A stretch of 64,000 bases of DNA from Verrucomicrobiota bacterium (GCA_016713365.1 JADJPG010000010.1:74004-138003); one strand, 5' to 3'. Shown: positions 26,485-36,937, counted from the stretch's first letter. Notes: generated by a model from the letters alone, not told the origin. Numbers and translations: made by a program.

Positions 26485-29400
26485 CTAATTCTTCGCCGCC
26501 ATCAGTCGTTTCATGGAGGCCGCCAGACGCTTGCCGTCGAAATCGCGACCCTTCACCCGCCCTTCAGCGTCCACCAATACCACGGTTGGCAACGTGTCCA
26601 CTTTCCAGCGCGCCGTCACCTCCACCAGTGGCAATCCCTCCAATCGCGTATGGATCCAGCCCACACCAAGATTCTTCACGCCCTCCCGCGCGTCCTCGAT
26701 CTGCGAATCCAGATTCACCGTCACCCACGCCGGCTTCTGCGCGCTTCCCATCGAGGCTGCCGCCGCGCGCAACTCTTCCAGCTTCGCCGCGGAACCCGTC
26801 GCCCACTTTCCCCAGAAACAGATCACCACCGGACGTCCGCGCAGGCTGAGCAGATTGAACGGTTTGCCATCGAGTTGATCGGCGGCGAAATCCATCGGCG
26901 GCGCCTTGATTCCCGGAGTGCTCGCAATCTCCATTTCGAGCGTCCCCAAATCGAACTCCTGCCCGACCGGCCCCGCCGGAATAATCACCTCGCGCTTGAT
27001 CGACCCGATGACTTCCTGCGAGCGCTCATAGCGCTGACGAACGCTGCCGGTCATGGGCTTTGTGGACTGAATCAAGAGCTCGTACTTCCCCGGCGGCACA
27101 TCGTCGACCCGGAAGTTGCCATCTTTGTCGAACACCAGTTCGAACTGCTGGCGCTTCTGTTCGTACTCCATCATCGCCTTGGATTTGCCGTGCGCCCGGC
27201 GAGCCTTCTCGAACTCAGCCTGATCAGCGTAGGCGAAATAATTCGGCCCGGGCGGTGGCGGTGGAAGTTTGACGGAGAGGAGATGATGATCGTTTTTCCA
27301 ATCCACTTCACCATCCGCGTCGACATGCCCCACCACAGTCCGCCCTCCAAACGTGTAATCGATCTCCTTCCTTTCCCCGGGCTTGATGACCAGCAGCTGA
27401 CGGTGACTCTCGGCCACCGTATGTCCCATGATGAGATTAACCTGCCGATACAGCAGATAGTCGCCGGGCGGGACATTGGTAAACGTGAAGCGTCCTTCGG
27501 AATCCGTCATCGTAGACAGCCCGAGCTGGAACCCTTCGTTGGATTCCCACAGCACGGGAGCTTTCAAATTCACCCGTTGCTTCGACAAGGGTTTACCACC
27601 ACCACGCACAATCCCGCTCAGCTTGCCATACGGATGCAACTTCACCGTTGCGGTCTCCTTGAGTCGATCCGCCGGAAGCGCGACAAATCCACTGGAATGG
27701 ATCACCACCATCCGCAGGCCGGCTTGCACGGAGTCGAACGAGAACTTTCCATCGGGACCAGTCTTGACCCGCGTCATGCCCGCGCTGAGATACGCATCCT
27801 CAAAGAAGTTCCGTTCGGTGTGAAGATACAAGGTATTGTTCTCCGGCACGACCGTCACTCGCGCATCCGCCGCAGGCTGACCATCCGGCTGCAGAACCAC
27901 TCCAGCCGGCGCCTTCGACTTGGTCAGTGCCGCCGACAACTCCACATCGCCTTCCTCGAACTCCAAGCCTTCCGAAATCCAGGACTGGTAACCCTCCGCC
28001 CGAACGTCGATTCGATAACCGGTGCCCCAGCCCTCCCGCAAGTCAGAGCGCCGAATCTCCCCCTTCCAGAAACCATTCGTCCCCTGCCAGCTTGAGTCGC
28101 TGCCACCGTTCCCCGGCTGAGTTTCCCTCCGCACAGCGAAAGCCCGCAACGGCGCCTTCGTCTCCGCATCGACGGCTTTCACCGCAACAGCGATCTCGCT
28201 CAAAGGATCCTTCCGCAACCTCACCACATGCTCGCCGCTCTGGAACGCCACACGCGCCATGCGCGGCTGATAATTGGTGGTGACGACCACAACCACCAGC
28301 GTTTGCCGCGGCGCATTGGTCCAAGTCACGCGCCCGTCGGAATCCGTGGTGCCCTTCCAGTTCAACAAGTGGCCGCGATTGCGATACTCCGGCAAAGTGA
28401 CGCCCGCACCGGCCAACGGTTCATCCTTCTCGCCGAGCACGCGCAATCGCAATGGCTGGGCCAGCGACAAGACAATCTTCACCTCAGCCATGTCTGCAGC
28501 CACCGTTGCAATCGCCGAGTTCACTGCGTAGCCCTCCGCCTCCGCCGTGATTACATACTGCGCGCCTGTTCGATGCGGGAATTCAAACCGGCCCTGCGCG
28601 TCGTTGGTGACTTGATGCCCGGGCAGGTTCCATGAGTAACCCGCTCGTTCCTTGACCACCGCCTTCGCCACTGGTTTTCCCGCTTCATCCACGACGATGC
28701 CGCGGATGCTCACGCCGTCCTTCAAGACGAGAACGGCGTTCGTCTCCCGCAATGCTTTCACGTCGAGCGGCTCACCCGGTTCCACCGGAAATCGAGGATC
28801 GACATTCGGCGCGACAAACGACAATCGGCCTCCTCCAGCGCGAACGACATCCACCGTCACCTGCCGAATGTCCGCTGGGAACCCGTGGAACTGCCAGAAG
28901 CCTCGTGCGTCCGTCGAAACGCCGTTCTTATCATCACGCAACAGAGCCGAATACTCCTGCTCCCGGGTTTCCGTCGCGTTGTAGTTGAAAGCCCCGGCAC
29001 CCGTCCCCCACGGCACCACGAGAATGCCCGCGACGGGTTGTCCCCTCTCGTCCTTCACAAACCCGCCGATGGTCAGCCCGCGATCCAGCCGCACCGTGTA
29101 CTCGGACGGCAAGGAACCGCGAATCGATCCCGGCTGCGACTGCGACATCTGCGGCGCCTGCCACGTCACATGACGCGTCGGGTAGACGGCATTGCTGACC
29201 GAAAGCATGAAGTAGTTGAACGCGATGGCAACCGCCGGAATGCGCAACGTCGATACTCCCTGCTCATCCGTGACGAACTGCCATTCGTTGGATGAAACTC
29301 GCTCCGGCGCCGGCATCAGCATCGGGATCTGGACCACCGTTTTGGGGAGCGGCTTTCCAGAGACTGCATCAACGACCTTTACCACCATCGTGAAATCATT

Positions 29401-29523
29401 CGTCAATGCACCCTTGGGCAGTTCTGGAAAACGAACCTGCCCAAACGCGGAAACGGCGACGAACAGGCCCGTCACCAACGAGAGGAATCGAGACATGGGC
29501 GATTGGACGGAGGTCGAGTTCAT
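26485..29523 (-). CDS. Large secreted repeat protein with cysteine-free thioredoxin domain
   Basis: A 1012-residue protein. I chose the ATG complementary to 29521-29523 because AAGGAG lies 7 bases upstream; the signal peptide is MSRFLSLVTGLFVAVSAFGQ preceded by nine residues. Residues about 30-870 hold many CarboxypepD_reg-like units (VVDEAGKPVAKAVVKERAG, DSDGRVTWTNAP, GPDGKFSFDSVQAGLRM, DSEGRFTFTNVPPGDYLLYR). The last 130 residues have a TlpA/AhpC-like thioredoxin fold (FNLLSLRGRPVVICFWGKWA ... KVDTLPTVVLVDAEGRV with the cis-proline) but WGKWATGSAA replaces the WCxxC active site, so it cannot do dithiol redox chemistry. It is probably a periplasmic binding or scaffold protein, cotranscribed with the gene at 25151. 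Confidence 0.8.
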   Translation of the reverse strand: MNSTSVQSPMSRFLSLVTGLFVAVSAFGQVRFPELPKGALTNDFTMVVKVVDAVSGKPLPKTVVQIPMLMPAPERVSSNEWQFVTDEQGVSTLRIPAVAIAFNYFMLSVSNAVYPTRHVTWQAPQMSQSQPGSIRGSLPSEYTVRLDRGLTIGGFVKDERGQPVAGILVVPWGTGAGAFNYNATETREQEYSALLRDDKNGVSTDARGFWQFHGFPADIRQVTVDVVRAGGGRLSFVAPNVDPRFPVEPGEPLDVKALRETNAVLVLKDGVSIRGIVVDEAGKPVAKAVVKERAGYSWNLPGHQVTNDAQGRFEFPHRTGAQYVITAEAEGYAVNSAIATVAADMAEVKIVLSLAQPLRLRVLGEKDEPLAGAGVTLPEYRNRGHLLNWKGTTDSDGRVTWTNAPRQTLVVVVVTTNYQPRMARVAFQSGEHVVRLRKDPLSEIAVAVKAVDAETKAPLRAFAVRRETQPGNGGSDSSWQGTNGFWKGEIRRSDLREGWGTGYRIDVRAEGYQSWISEGLEFEEGDVELSAALTKSKAPAGVVLQPDGQPAADARVTVVPENNTLYLHTERNFFEDAYLSAGMTRVKTGPDGKFSFDSVQAGLRMVVIHSSGFVALPADRLKETATVKLHPYGKLSGIVRGGGKPLSKQRVNLKAPVLWESNEGFQLGLSTMTDSEGRFTFTNVPPGDYLLYRQVNLIMGHTVAESHRQLLVIKPGERKEIDYTFGGRTVVGHVDADGEVDWKNDHHLLSVKLPPPPPGPNYFAYADQAEFEKARRAHGKSKAMMEYEQKRQQFELVFDKDGNFRVDDVPPGKYELLIQSTKPMTGSVRQRYERSQEVIGSIKREVIIPAGPVGQEFDLGTLEMEIASTPGIKAPPMDFAADQLDGKPFNLLSLRGRPVVICFWGKWATGSAAKLEELRAAAASMGSAQKPAWVTVNLDSQIEDAREGVKNLGVGWIHTRLEGLPLVEVTARWKVDTLPTVVLVDAEGRVKGRDFDGKRLAASMKRLMAAKN

Positions 29524-29875
29524 GGTGCTCCTTGCAAATTGCAGCACCCAGTCGGGCACGCCGAAAACACCGCGGACGTTTCGATTGCGGCCGGTCTCCG
29601 GACTCCTGCGAGAATGAAGCATACGTTCTCCAAACTGGGTTTAACGAACCGACGTTTGCCCCGTGAAACGCCCCAGGCAAGGAAAAGTTCCGGCGAAATT
29701 GTAAAATCCACGGATGCCGCCGGTGCACTATGGTATGGATGCCTACATACCCTCCCCGAGAGCGAAAGCAATCTACACTGAAGGCGGAAATAAAACGCCG
29801 TTTGGGCGCTTGCGCTCATAACGGGCTCGTTCAACCCTCAGCTCTGAGCGTCGTGTTCAGACGGATGATGACAAC

Positions 29876-30365
29876 TCACTGTACTTTTGGCCCGTGCTCT
29901 CGCAGGAATTCCCGAATCTCGGCGGTCGTAATCCGGGTGAGGCGAGCAAGTGGAACAAGCGCGGTGGAGTAACACCCCCTCTCTTCAATAGCGTTAACAT
30001 CGGCGCCAGCCTCAACCAGCAATCGAACGGTATCGATTGATCCCCAAGACGCAGCGTACCCAAGTGCTGTCTCTCCATCGCGGTTGCGACGCTCGACGTC
30101 TGCCCATGACGCAGGCACAACCCGACAACAGGTCACTCTGACAGCGCTGAAGAAGTGTCGGTGGGGCTGGCGATCCAGAGTCCGGACTAAGGCCTGCCAT
30201 GAATGCGGCCTCGAAGAACTCTGGACAATTGTGCTCGATGACGTCGAACAAGCTACCGTCATCGCCTTCGAACGAGTGAAGCTCGGGATGCTCACGAATA
30301 AGCCGCACAAGCGCATCGGCGTCTTTCGTTTCTGCTGCACGAATGAACTGGCGGTAGGTTTTCAT
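29876..30365 (-). pseudogene. Ankyrin-repeat protein, frameshifted
   Basis: The N-terminal frame from ATG at 30363-30365 reads MKTYRQFIRAAETKDADALV and FEAAFMAGLSPDSG. The C-terminal frame reads ADVERRNRDGETALGYAASW and GSIDTVRLLVEAGADVNAIE to the stop at 29876, a good ankyrin repeat. The junction needs at least two single-base corrections: one in the GGG run near 30104, which restores CLRHGADVERRN, and one between about 30110 and 30145. The corrected protein would be about 160 residues. Ankyrin repeats bind other proteins; the partner is unknown. Decay and assembly error are both possible. Confidence 0.6.
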
Positions 30366-30446
30366 CCACCTGCCCCGAAAAGCCTAGTTGGCATCTTAAT
30401 TTTGTCCAACGAGCTGACCTGCTCTCGCGACCGGTCCCGCAGCCGT

Positions 30447-32299
30447 TCAACTCTTCGCCGTCAGCACCTGCTCCAGCAGCTCATTCATCCGCTTGAGCAT
30501 CACGCGCGGATCATCGAGCAACCCGGCGGAGACGCGCGTTGTCGAGGACCTGTTCCGCGACCTTGCCCGGCCAGCGTCGCATCCGTCTGGCGCATGTGAT
30601 GCAGGCGCGTGATGATGGTGTGACGCGGGTTGAGCTCCAGATCGTGTTTGAACTGCGCTGCGATTCCTCCTCCGGGCTTCATCGCCTTCAGAATGCGCCG
30701 CATGCTCGCGGTCATATATTTGTCGCTGTCCATCAGCACGGCCGGGCTTTCGACCAGGCGCTGCGAGGAACGCACCTCGCCCACGCGATCGCCAAGCACC
30801 GTCTTCATCCACGCCGCGAGATCCTTCGCCTCGTCGTCGGTCAGCGCGCCTTCCTTCTTCTCCGTGTCGGCGAGATTGATGTCCGCCTTCTCCGCCGCCT
30901 TCACATCCTTGCCTTCGAACGTGTGCAGATGATCCATCACGAACTCATCCCACGGATCGAACAGGAACAGCACTTCGTACTTCCGCGACTGGAACACTTC
31001 GTAATACGGGCTCGCCTCCGCCGCCTCGCGATTCGGCGCGAGCAGGAAGTAAATCTCCTTCTGATCGGACGGCATCCGCTTCACGTAATCCGCGAGCGAC
31101 GTGCGCTTGCCCTTCTCCGTGGATGACGACTCGTAGCGCAGCAGCTTGCCGATGGCTTCGCGGTGCGTGAAGTCGCTGGCGATGCCTTCCTTCAAGTAGC
31201 GATTGAACTCGTCGTAAAACTTGTCATAAGCGGCCGCGTCCTTCTCCGACAGTTCATCGAGATGCTTGAGGAAACGTCCGCTGATCACCTTGTTCAGCTT
31301 CTGGATGAGCGACGTATCCTGCATCGTCTCGCGCGAGATGTTCAGCGGGATGTCCTCGCTGTCCACCACGCCGCGCAGGAAGCGCAACCATTCCGGCAGC
31401 AGCCCCTTCGCCTTCGCCTGGATGAGCACCTTGCGGCAATAGAGGTTCACCTCGGACTCCACGCGCGTCATGCCCATCGTCTCCATGTTGCGCTTCGGCA
31501 CGAAGAGCAGCGTCTGGATGGCCAGCGGCGCGTCCGCCGAGAAATGCAGGCGCAACAGCGGCTCGTCCTGATCATGCCCGATGAACCGGTAGAACTCGTT
31601 GTATTCCTCGTCCTTGATCTCGTTCTTGCTCCGCGCCCAGATGGCCTGAACGGTGTTCAGCCGGTTGCCGCCGAGCTCAATCGGGAACGGCACGAAGCTG
31701 GAGTAGCGCTTGATGATGCGTTCCAGCGTCGTCGTCGCAGCGAACTCCTTCGCGTCATCCTTCAGTTCGAGAACGATCTTCGTGCCGCGCGGCAGATCGG
31801 CAGCGGTCTCAATTTCGTAGCCGCCCATGCCTTCGCTCGTCCAGCGCCAGCCCGCTTCATCCGCCAGCGCCGAGCGGCTGAAGACCGTGACCTTCTTCGC
31901 CGCCATGAACGCCGAGTAAAAGCCCACGCCGAACTGCCCGATCAACTTCGCATCTGGCTTCTTGTCCGTCGCGAGCTGCTTCAGGAACGCCTTCGTGCCG
32001 GAGTGCGCGATGGTGCCAAGGTTCTCCACCATCTCGCCGTGCGTCATGCCGACACCGGTGTCCGTGATGGTGATGGTGTTCTCCTTCTCGTCCGCCGCGA
32101 TGGAGATGCCCAGCGCGACATCGGATTGATACGGCGTCTCGCCGGACGATTGCTTGAAGCGCAGCTTCTCGCAGGCGTCCGCCGCGTTGGAGATTAATTC
32201 GCGAACGAAGATCTCTTTGTCGGTGTAAAGCGAATGGATAACGATATCCAGCAACTGCTGAATCTCAGCCTGGAAATGATGTTTCTCGGTCGTACTCAT
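30447..32299 (-). CDS. htpG: HSP90-family chaperone HtpG, C-terminus frameshifted
   Basis: The N-terminal ATPase domain shows YTDKEIFVRELISNAADACE, DTGVGMTHGEM and GQFGVGFYSAFM; the middle and C-terminal regions are full length (LLPEWLRFLRGVVDSEDIPL, NISRETMQ). HtpG is a dimeric ATP-dependent chaperone in the cytoplasm. The uninterrupted frame ends at 30500 with an unrelated tail after TLAGQ. One extra C near 30566 and a missing base near 30531 hide the natural end, which reads VAEQVLDNAR, then VSAGLLDDPRVMLKRMNELL to TGA at 30447-30449. The corrected length is about 616 residues. The intact body and near-homopolymer position make a sequencing error likely. Confidence 0.92.
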
Positions 32300-32345
32300 A
32301 TAAAAATCGATTAGCGAAAAGTTGCCTCTCCCGTCAAGGGATTCA

Positions 32346-32362
32346 CATCGTTCGCAACGATG
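32346..32362 (-). terminator. Candidate hairpin after the symporter gene
   Basis: CATCGTT-CGC-AACGATG is a perfect 7-base inverted repeat about 10 bases beyond the stop of the symporter gene and 47 bases before the htpG start on the same strand. It has no T-tract, so it may be a weak terminator or a regulatory hairpin between the two genes. Confidence 0.35.
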
Positions 32363-32371
32363 GGAAACAGG

Positions 32372-34543
32372 TCAATGCCCGTGCTGATGTTCCTGAATGT
32401 ATTCCTGTTTCAAGCCCAGCTTCTCCGGCGCGTGGAGGACGAGCATCTTCATGCGGATGTCCTCCGGCACGTCCTTCGAGGTCAACTTTGAGACGATCAC
32501 CATGAGGATGATCGCCAGCGGCACGGCCCAGATGGCAGGTTGTTCGCAGAGGATTCGCAGGAGCGGATGCGCGGCCCAGAAATCATTCAGTGGTTTGAAG
32601 AGGGCGAAGAGTTCACCGGTCTTGCCCGGCGCGCTGGCCAGCGTGCTGAAGCTCGTGAGCGAAATGCCAATCAACGCGCTCAGGCCGCCGGTCAACATGC
32701 CGGTGGCCGCGCCCTTCATCGTGAGCTTGCGCCACCAGACGGCCATGAAGAGCAGCGGGAAGTAGCTCGCGGCCGCGATGGCGAAGGCCTGGCCGACCAT
32801 GAAGTTGATCTCCAGCGGTTCCACGAAGCTGCCCAGCACCACGGCCACGCCGCCGATGAGCACGGCGCACCACTTGAACATCTTCATGCGCTGTTCCGCC
32901 GATGCCTTGGGATTGAGCATGCGGCCATAGACATCGTGCGCGAGCGCGCCGGTCATGGAGACGAGCAGTCCGCTGAAGGTGCTCATGAACGCCGCGAACG
33001 CGCCGGCGCAGGTGATGCCGCTCAGGATCGACCCGAGCACGCCGTAGCGCTCGCTGATGATGCGCGGGAGTTCAAGCACGATCTTGTCCGTGCCTTTCGC
33101 GCCGACGCCGGAGTAAAGCTCGGGCAGCAGGTTGCGCCCGATGACGCCGAAGACGGGCGGGAAGACGTAGAAGACGCCGATGAGAATCATCACCCACATG
33201 GTGGTGCGCTTGGCGGCGACGCCGTCCGGGTTCGTGTAGAAGCGCACGAGGATGTGCGGCAACCCCGCCGTGCCGCAGACGATGGCGATGATGAGCGAGT
33301 AGGTGTAGAGGAGCGAATACGGCTTGGATTCTTCCGGCGAAAGCTTCGCGGCCTTGGCGGCCTTGGTGGTGAGCGGGCCGAAGGGGTTGAGCCAGGTGGC
33401 GTCGGCGGGGGCTTTTTCGGGAAGCGATTTTCTTTCTTCGTAGCTCGTAGGCTTTACGGGGAGAAACGTTGCGAGATTCTTCGTTAAAACCACCGCGACT
33501 GCATCAGACTTCACGTCAACCAGCGTCAGTCCGTTAGTTGCGAAGACCTGCCTGACGTAACGCCTGAATTCTGGGGCAGAGACGCTGCCAGTCGGTGCTG
33601 GAACTTTGGTTGTGTCCAGAATCCCCGATTGGGAAGGAATCGTCTTATCTAGGTAAGTCGTGTGACTGTCACTTATACTTGGCCGCACTAATCGGTAGAG
33701 CATCACAGCCGTAGTCATTTCGCATGTAGGGCTCGGGAGTACGTAACCGACGCCTCCAATGCCGAAGCGAGCCGCTTTGGCTCTGACCTCTCCAGCCGTT
33801 CCGCCGTAAGATGTCACCGTTCCCGCAGATTTCAGAAAGGCATCGGCGTGATTCTCCGGATCGAGCCATATTTCACTCTGAAACGGATCCGATATCCCGT
33901 TCAGGCCCACCTGCTTCCCATAGCCCCCATACACCGCCATGAGCACGAAGATGGGCACGGAGATGGCGAACATCTTGATCCAGTACTGAAACGCCTGCAC
34001 CAGCGTGATGCCTTTCATGCCGCCGAGCGCGACGTTGAGCGTGATGACCGCGCCCACCAGCACCACGCCCGCCCAATACGGCAGGCCCGGGAAGATGTAG
34101 GCCAGCGTCGTCCCCGCGCCCTTCATCTGCGGCATCGTGTAGAAGAACCCGATGAACAGCACGAACACCACGGCGATCTTGCGGAAGAGCGGCGAGTCGA
34201 ACCGGCCTTCGGCGAAGTCGGGAATCGTGTAGGCCCCGAACCTTCGCAGCGGCCCGGCGATGAACAGCAGCAGGAACAAATAGCCGCACGCGTAACAGAC
34301 CGGATACCACAGCGCGTCGTAACCGCTCGACATCACCATGCCCGCCACGCCCATGAAGCTGGCGGCGCTGAGGTATTCGCCGGAGATGGCGCTGGCGTTC
34401 CAACCCACGCTCACACTGCGGCCCGCCACGAAGAAGTCGCTGGCGGTCTTGGATGTTTTCGCCGAGCGAAAGCCCATCCAGATCGTCACGAAGACAGTGA
34501 CGGCGCTGAAGGCGAGGATGTAGGGGTCGATGTTCATGCGCAT
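32372..34543 (-). CDS. ActP-type sodium/solute (acetate) symporter with large insertion
   Basis: A 723-residue SSS-family transporter; ATG at 34535-34537 is an alternative start. The N-terminal helices (VFVTIWMGFRSAKTSKTASD, FFVAGRSVSVGWNASAISGE, FMGVAGMVMSSGYDALWYPV) and the core (CGTAGLPHILVRFYTNPDG, GITCAGAFAAFMSTFSGLLV) match ActP, which takes up acetate and similar short carboxylates with sodium. ActP proteins are usually about 550 residues. Here some 200 mostly hydrophilic residues (about 212-408) separate VYGGYGKQ from the GTAGLPHI helix, in DNA that looks less GC-rich than its surroundings. The DUF485 partner gene lies just upstream. The substrate could be another carboxylate. Confidence 0.87.
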   Translation of the reverse strand: MRMNIDPYILAFSAVTVFVTIWMGFRSAKTSKTASDFFVAGRSVSVGWNASAISGEYLSAASFMGVAGMVMSSGYDALWYPVCYACGYLFLLLFIAGPLRRFGAYTIPDFAEGRFDSPLFRKIAVVFVLFIGFFYTMPQMKGAGTTLAYIFPGLPYWAGVVLVGAVITLNVALGGMKGITLVQAFQYWIKMFAISVPIFVLMAVYGGYGKQVGLNGISDPFQSEIWLDPENHADAFLKSAGTVTSYGGTAGEVRAKAARFGIGGVGYVLPSPTCEMTTAVMLYRLVRPSISDSHTTYLDKTIPSQSGILDTTKVPAPTGSVSAPEFRRYVRQVFATNGLTLVDVKSDAVAVVLTKNLATFLPVKPTSYEERKSLPEKAPADATWLNPFGPLTTKAAKAAKLSPEESKPYSLLYTYSLIIAIVCGTAGLPHILVRFYTNPDGVAAKRTTMWVMILIGVFYVFPPVFGVIGRNLLPELYSGVGAKGTDKIVLELPRIISERYGVLGSILSGITCAGAFAAFMSTFSGLLVSMTGALAHDVYGRMLNPKASAEQRMKMFKWCAVLIGGVAVVLGSFVEPLEINFMVGQAFAIAAASYFPLLFMAVWWRKLTMKGAATGMLTGGLSALIGISLTSFSTLASAPGKTGELFALFKPLNDFWAAHPLLRILCEQPAIWAVPLAIILMVIVSKLTSKDVPEDIRMKMLVLHAPEKLGLKQEYIQEHQHGH

Positions 34544-34546
34544 CCT

Positions 34547-34858
34547 CTATTTCGCTTCGTCGCGGGAGACTTCAGCGACTTCAGCCTCTTCGAGCGCAAT
34601 GGAGCGCCGGATGAACACCCAGGCGATGACCCAAACGAAGGGGAAGAATAGTACGCCAAGCAGCAGCCAGGTGAGAGTGAAACCACCAACCCGCGTAGCC
34701 ATCAGCTCGGGAAAGAAATAGTTCAGCAGCGGCAGGCCAAGCAGCGCGACGAGAAACGTGCCGGCGCAGGCGATGGAGAGCTTGAGCTGGCGTTCCATGA
34801 GGCTGTGAAGGAATGCCTCGCTGTGCATGTCCGGCTTTTCGGTCGGCTGGGAGTCCAT
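34547..34858 (-). CDS. DUF485 membrane protein, symporter partner
   Basis: A 103-residue protein from the ATG complementary to 34856-34858 (MDSQPTEKPDMHSEAFLHSL). It has two transmembrane segments, about 28-50 (LSIACAGTFLVALLGLPLLNYF) and 60-85 (TLTWLLLGVLFFPFVWVIAWVF), then a charged acidic tail. This is the YjcH/DUF485 pattern usually found directly upstream of ActP. It ends 3 bases before the symporter start and is surely cotranscribed. YjcH function is not established beyond this association. Confidence 0.85.
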   Translation of the reverse strand: MDSQPTEKPDMHSEAFLHSLMERQLKLSIACAGTFLVALLGLPLLNYFFPELMATRVGGFTLTWLLLGVLFFPFVWVIAWVFIRRSIALEEAEVAEVSRDEAK

Positions 34859-35216
34859 AAGTCCGAGGTGTGTAGCAAAGGCGGGAGGCAGGGGCAATCC
34901 TTGAGTCAGGTCAACTAGCAAACCTCAGGAAGCAGGGGGACAAGCATCAGGAGAGTCGATGAGGAACGTGCAGTAAATCCGACGTAACTGCGCCACTGAG
35001 TTTCTGTTCGAGTCGATCGGGACTACAATGAGGCTGGCAGAATATCTGCCGCTCTTCCGCCCTCGACATATTCTTCAAGAATCAGACGAAGCTTAACGCG
35101 TCGAAGCAGCCGCTAAATTGGATTCAACCGAGAGAGAAACCCTTGTCGACCGATTCATTGCGACCGACACAGGGACGTCACTCAGCTTGAGGGCAGGACA
35201 AACTCCGGTCGATTCA
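34859..35216. other. Intergenic region without recognised content
   Basis: About 358 bases between the DUF485 gene and the end of the polymerase/ligase gene, both on the minus strand. I see no gene, no strong hairpin and no repeat from the families found elsewhere. It should contain the promoter of the symporter pair. It also marks the switch to lower GC content at the polysaccharide locus. Confidence 0.5.
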
Positions 35217-36755
35217 TCAAGGTTGTCCTCGTCCCTTAGACAAAGAGTGGGGGGAGATTCGCTTTGGCTTTTGGACAGGCTCCGCCCCTCGATTCAAGCT
35301 GACGCTCAATCCGACTATTCCCGTGAAAACGTATAGATCGGAGGCGATCGCTCCGAAGACCAAGTAAAAGAAAACAACCTTCGCAATGAAGTAGGTAAAG
35401 AGGAACAAATTGACTCGACGGACGACTCCGTCTCCTTTGAGTCGATTGTTCCACAACACCCGAAGTCCGACAGCCAGAAACGCGGAAAAGGCCAGCAGCC
35501 CCCAAATTCCAAACGGAATGATGATCGACCGCCAACCGCTGTGGTAATCGCCGGCAAGAATCATCATCTCGTAATCTTGGGCCATCCCCATTCGATACGC
35601 CTCCTGCTCGAGCCGGTAGGTCGACTGGCTGGCTGTGTATCCCTTCCCCAACCAAAAATGTCGGGCAATTTCCGGCTGAAGCTCTTTCCACATGTCCTCG
35701 CGCCACTTAGTTGAGTTCTCGGCATCCGCTCGCGCCACCTTACTCACCGGCACCAACGGAAGCATGCTCAAGCTGCGCTGGATGGCCATGGGCATCGAAC
35801 CAGCCGTAAGATAGGCCGCAATTAGTCCCATGAATGTAAATCCAAGCAGGGCAGGAAAAAAACGCGTTCGGAAGAGGCCTTCGTTGAAGAACTGGATGAC
35901 GAAAAGCAGGCCGAACATGCCCAAGGTGGATCGAAACCCACCGAGCATACTAAAGGCGACCACGACGAGAAAAAGCCCCATTCGCCATGGCCGGGTCCAG
36001 TCCAACATCCCTCGGGCGCCCCATCGGATAAGGAACAATGGCGCCAATGCCAATCCAGCCACACCAAATCCGCTGAATCTCGAAATACCGATGGCAGCGA
36101 AATCCGTCGAGTAATCCTTGCTGACCAGATGCATGGCGTAGTCGGTGGGAAAAATGGCGTAAAGAATCCAAGCCGCCGGACCAGCGACATAAGCCAAAGT
36201 ACTCACCGCAGCAGTGACACCTGAGCCAAAGTGGAGAACCGCAAGGAGTGAAGCTTTCTCCGGGAGGATAGGTCGGACGCTGAGAGCAAAGTAGCCCGCA
36301 ATGGCGAACCAAATGAGGTAATACTTTTTCCCTCCAATTACATTCGCGCCCAATGAACGGACGCCAACACCACCGGTCATCTGAGCCGTCACGAGGACAA
36401 TCAAACCAAAGGCGATCAAGGTCCACGTGACCGCAGGTACATGAAGGAGACGAAGGGTGGGATCCAGGAAGCGATTCAGCACCGTCATTCCAAGACTCAC
36501 CGCCGTCATCAACATCCAAAGGTAGGGTTGGCCGGGGAGAAAGATTACAATTAGGGAAGCGTGCCAAACGGCGACAAGCATCGCATGGTGGGACTTGAGA
36601 ACAACCGGAAGAACGAGGACTGAGACCACCAAGCCAACAATCGCGAGAGACTCTGATTCGGTCGGATCGGCGAGGAGGTAGCCGATCAACGCAGCGATCG
36701 GGAGTATGATCGCCAGAATGATCAGGCGCTGAGGAATTGCAGATGAACTGGTCAT
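35217..36755 (-). CDS. O-antigen ligase/polymerase-like membrane protein
   Basis: A 512-residue protein with about ten to twelve hydrophobic segments spread over its length. A large non-membrane loop is seen around residues 325-400 (VSKVARADAENSTKWREDMW, ARHFWLGKGYTASQSTYRLE), where Wzy/WaaL-type proteins keep their periplasmic catalytic loop. Such proteins polymerise or ligate polysaccharide repeat units on the periplasmic side. It lies in the same cluster as a GT4 glycosyltransferase, a methyltransferase and a flippase. Assignment as polymerase versus ligase is not possible from sequence alone. Confidence 0.75.
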   Translation of the reverse strand: MTSSSAIPQRLIILAIILPIAALIGYLLADPTESESLAIVGLVVSVLVLPVVLKSHHAMLVAVWHASLIVIFLPGQPYLWMLMTAVSLGMTVLNRFLDPTLRLLHVPAVTWTLIAFGLIVLVTAQMTGGVGVRSLGANVIGGKKYYLIWFAIAGYFALSVRPILPEKASLLAVLHFGSGVTAAVSTLAYVAGPAAWILYAIFPTDYAMHLVSKDYSTDFAAIGISRFSGFGVAGLALAPLFLIRWGARGMLDWTRPWRMGLFLVVVAFSMLGGFRSTLGMFGLLFVIQFFNEGLFRTRFFPALLGFTFMGLIAAYLTAGSMPMAIQRSLSMLPLVPVSKVARADAENSTKWREDMWKELQPEIARHFWLGKGYTASQSTYRLEQEAYRMGMAQDYEMMILAGDYHSGWRSIIIPFGIWGLLAFSAFLAVGLRVLWNNRLKGDGVVRRVNLFLFTYFIAKVVFFYLVFGAIASDLYVFTGIVGLSVSLNRGAEPVQKPKRISPHSLSKGRGQP

Positions 36756-36937
36756 TTTCCGGCAAAACTACACGGGAACATCGGCATAAAGTAAAACAGT
36801 ATTAGCATTCTACAGATGAGGGTCACGTTATCTCGAATCCAGATTCCACGAGAAGGAATCACTCAAAATTGCCCGGTTATCTTTGGTGTACACCAGCTCA
36901 GACCGTGTTCGGGGCGTGGCGGTTCAAAATACGAAAG

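Noticed and set aside
26650..28095. Open frame of 481 codons on the plus strand inside the large repeat-protein gene
   Set aside because: Antisense of regular beta-sandwich code; His/Arg/Pro-rich with no domain, signal or ribosome site.
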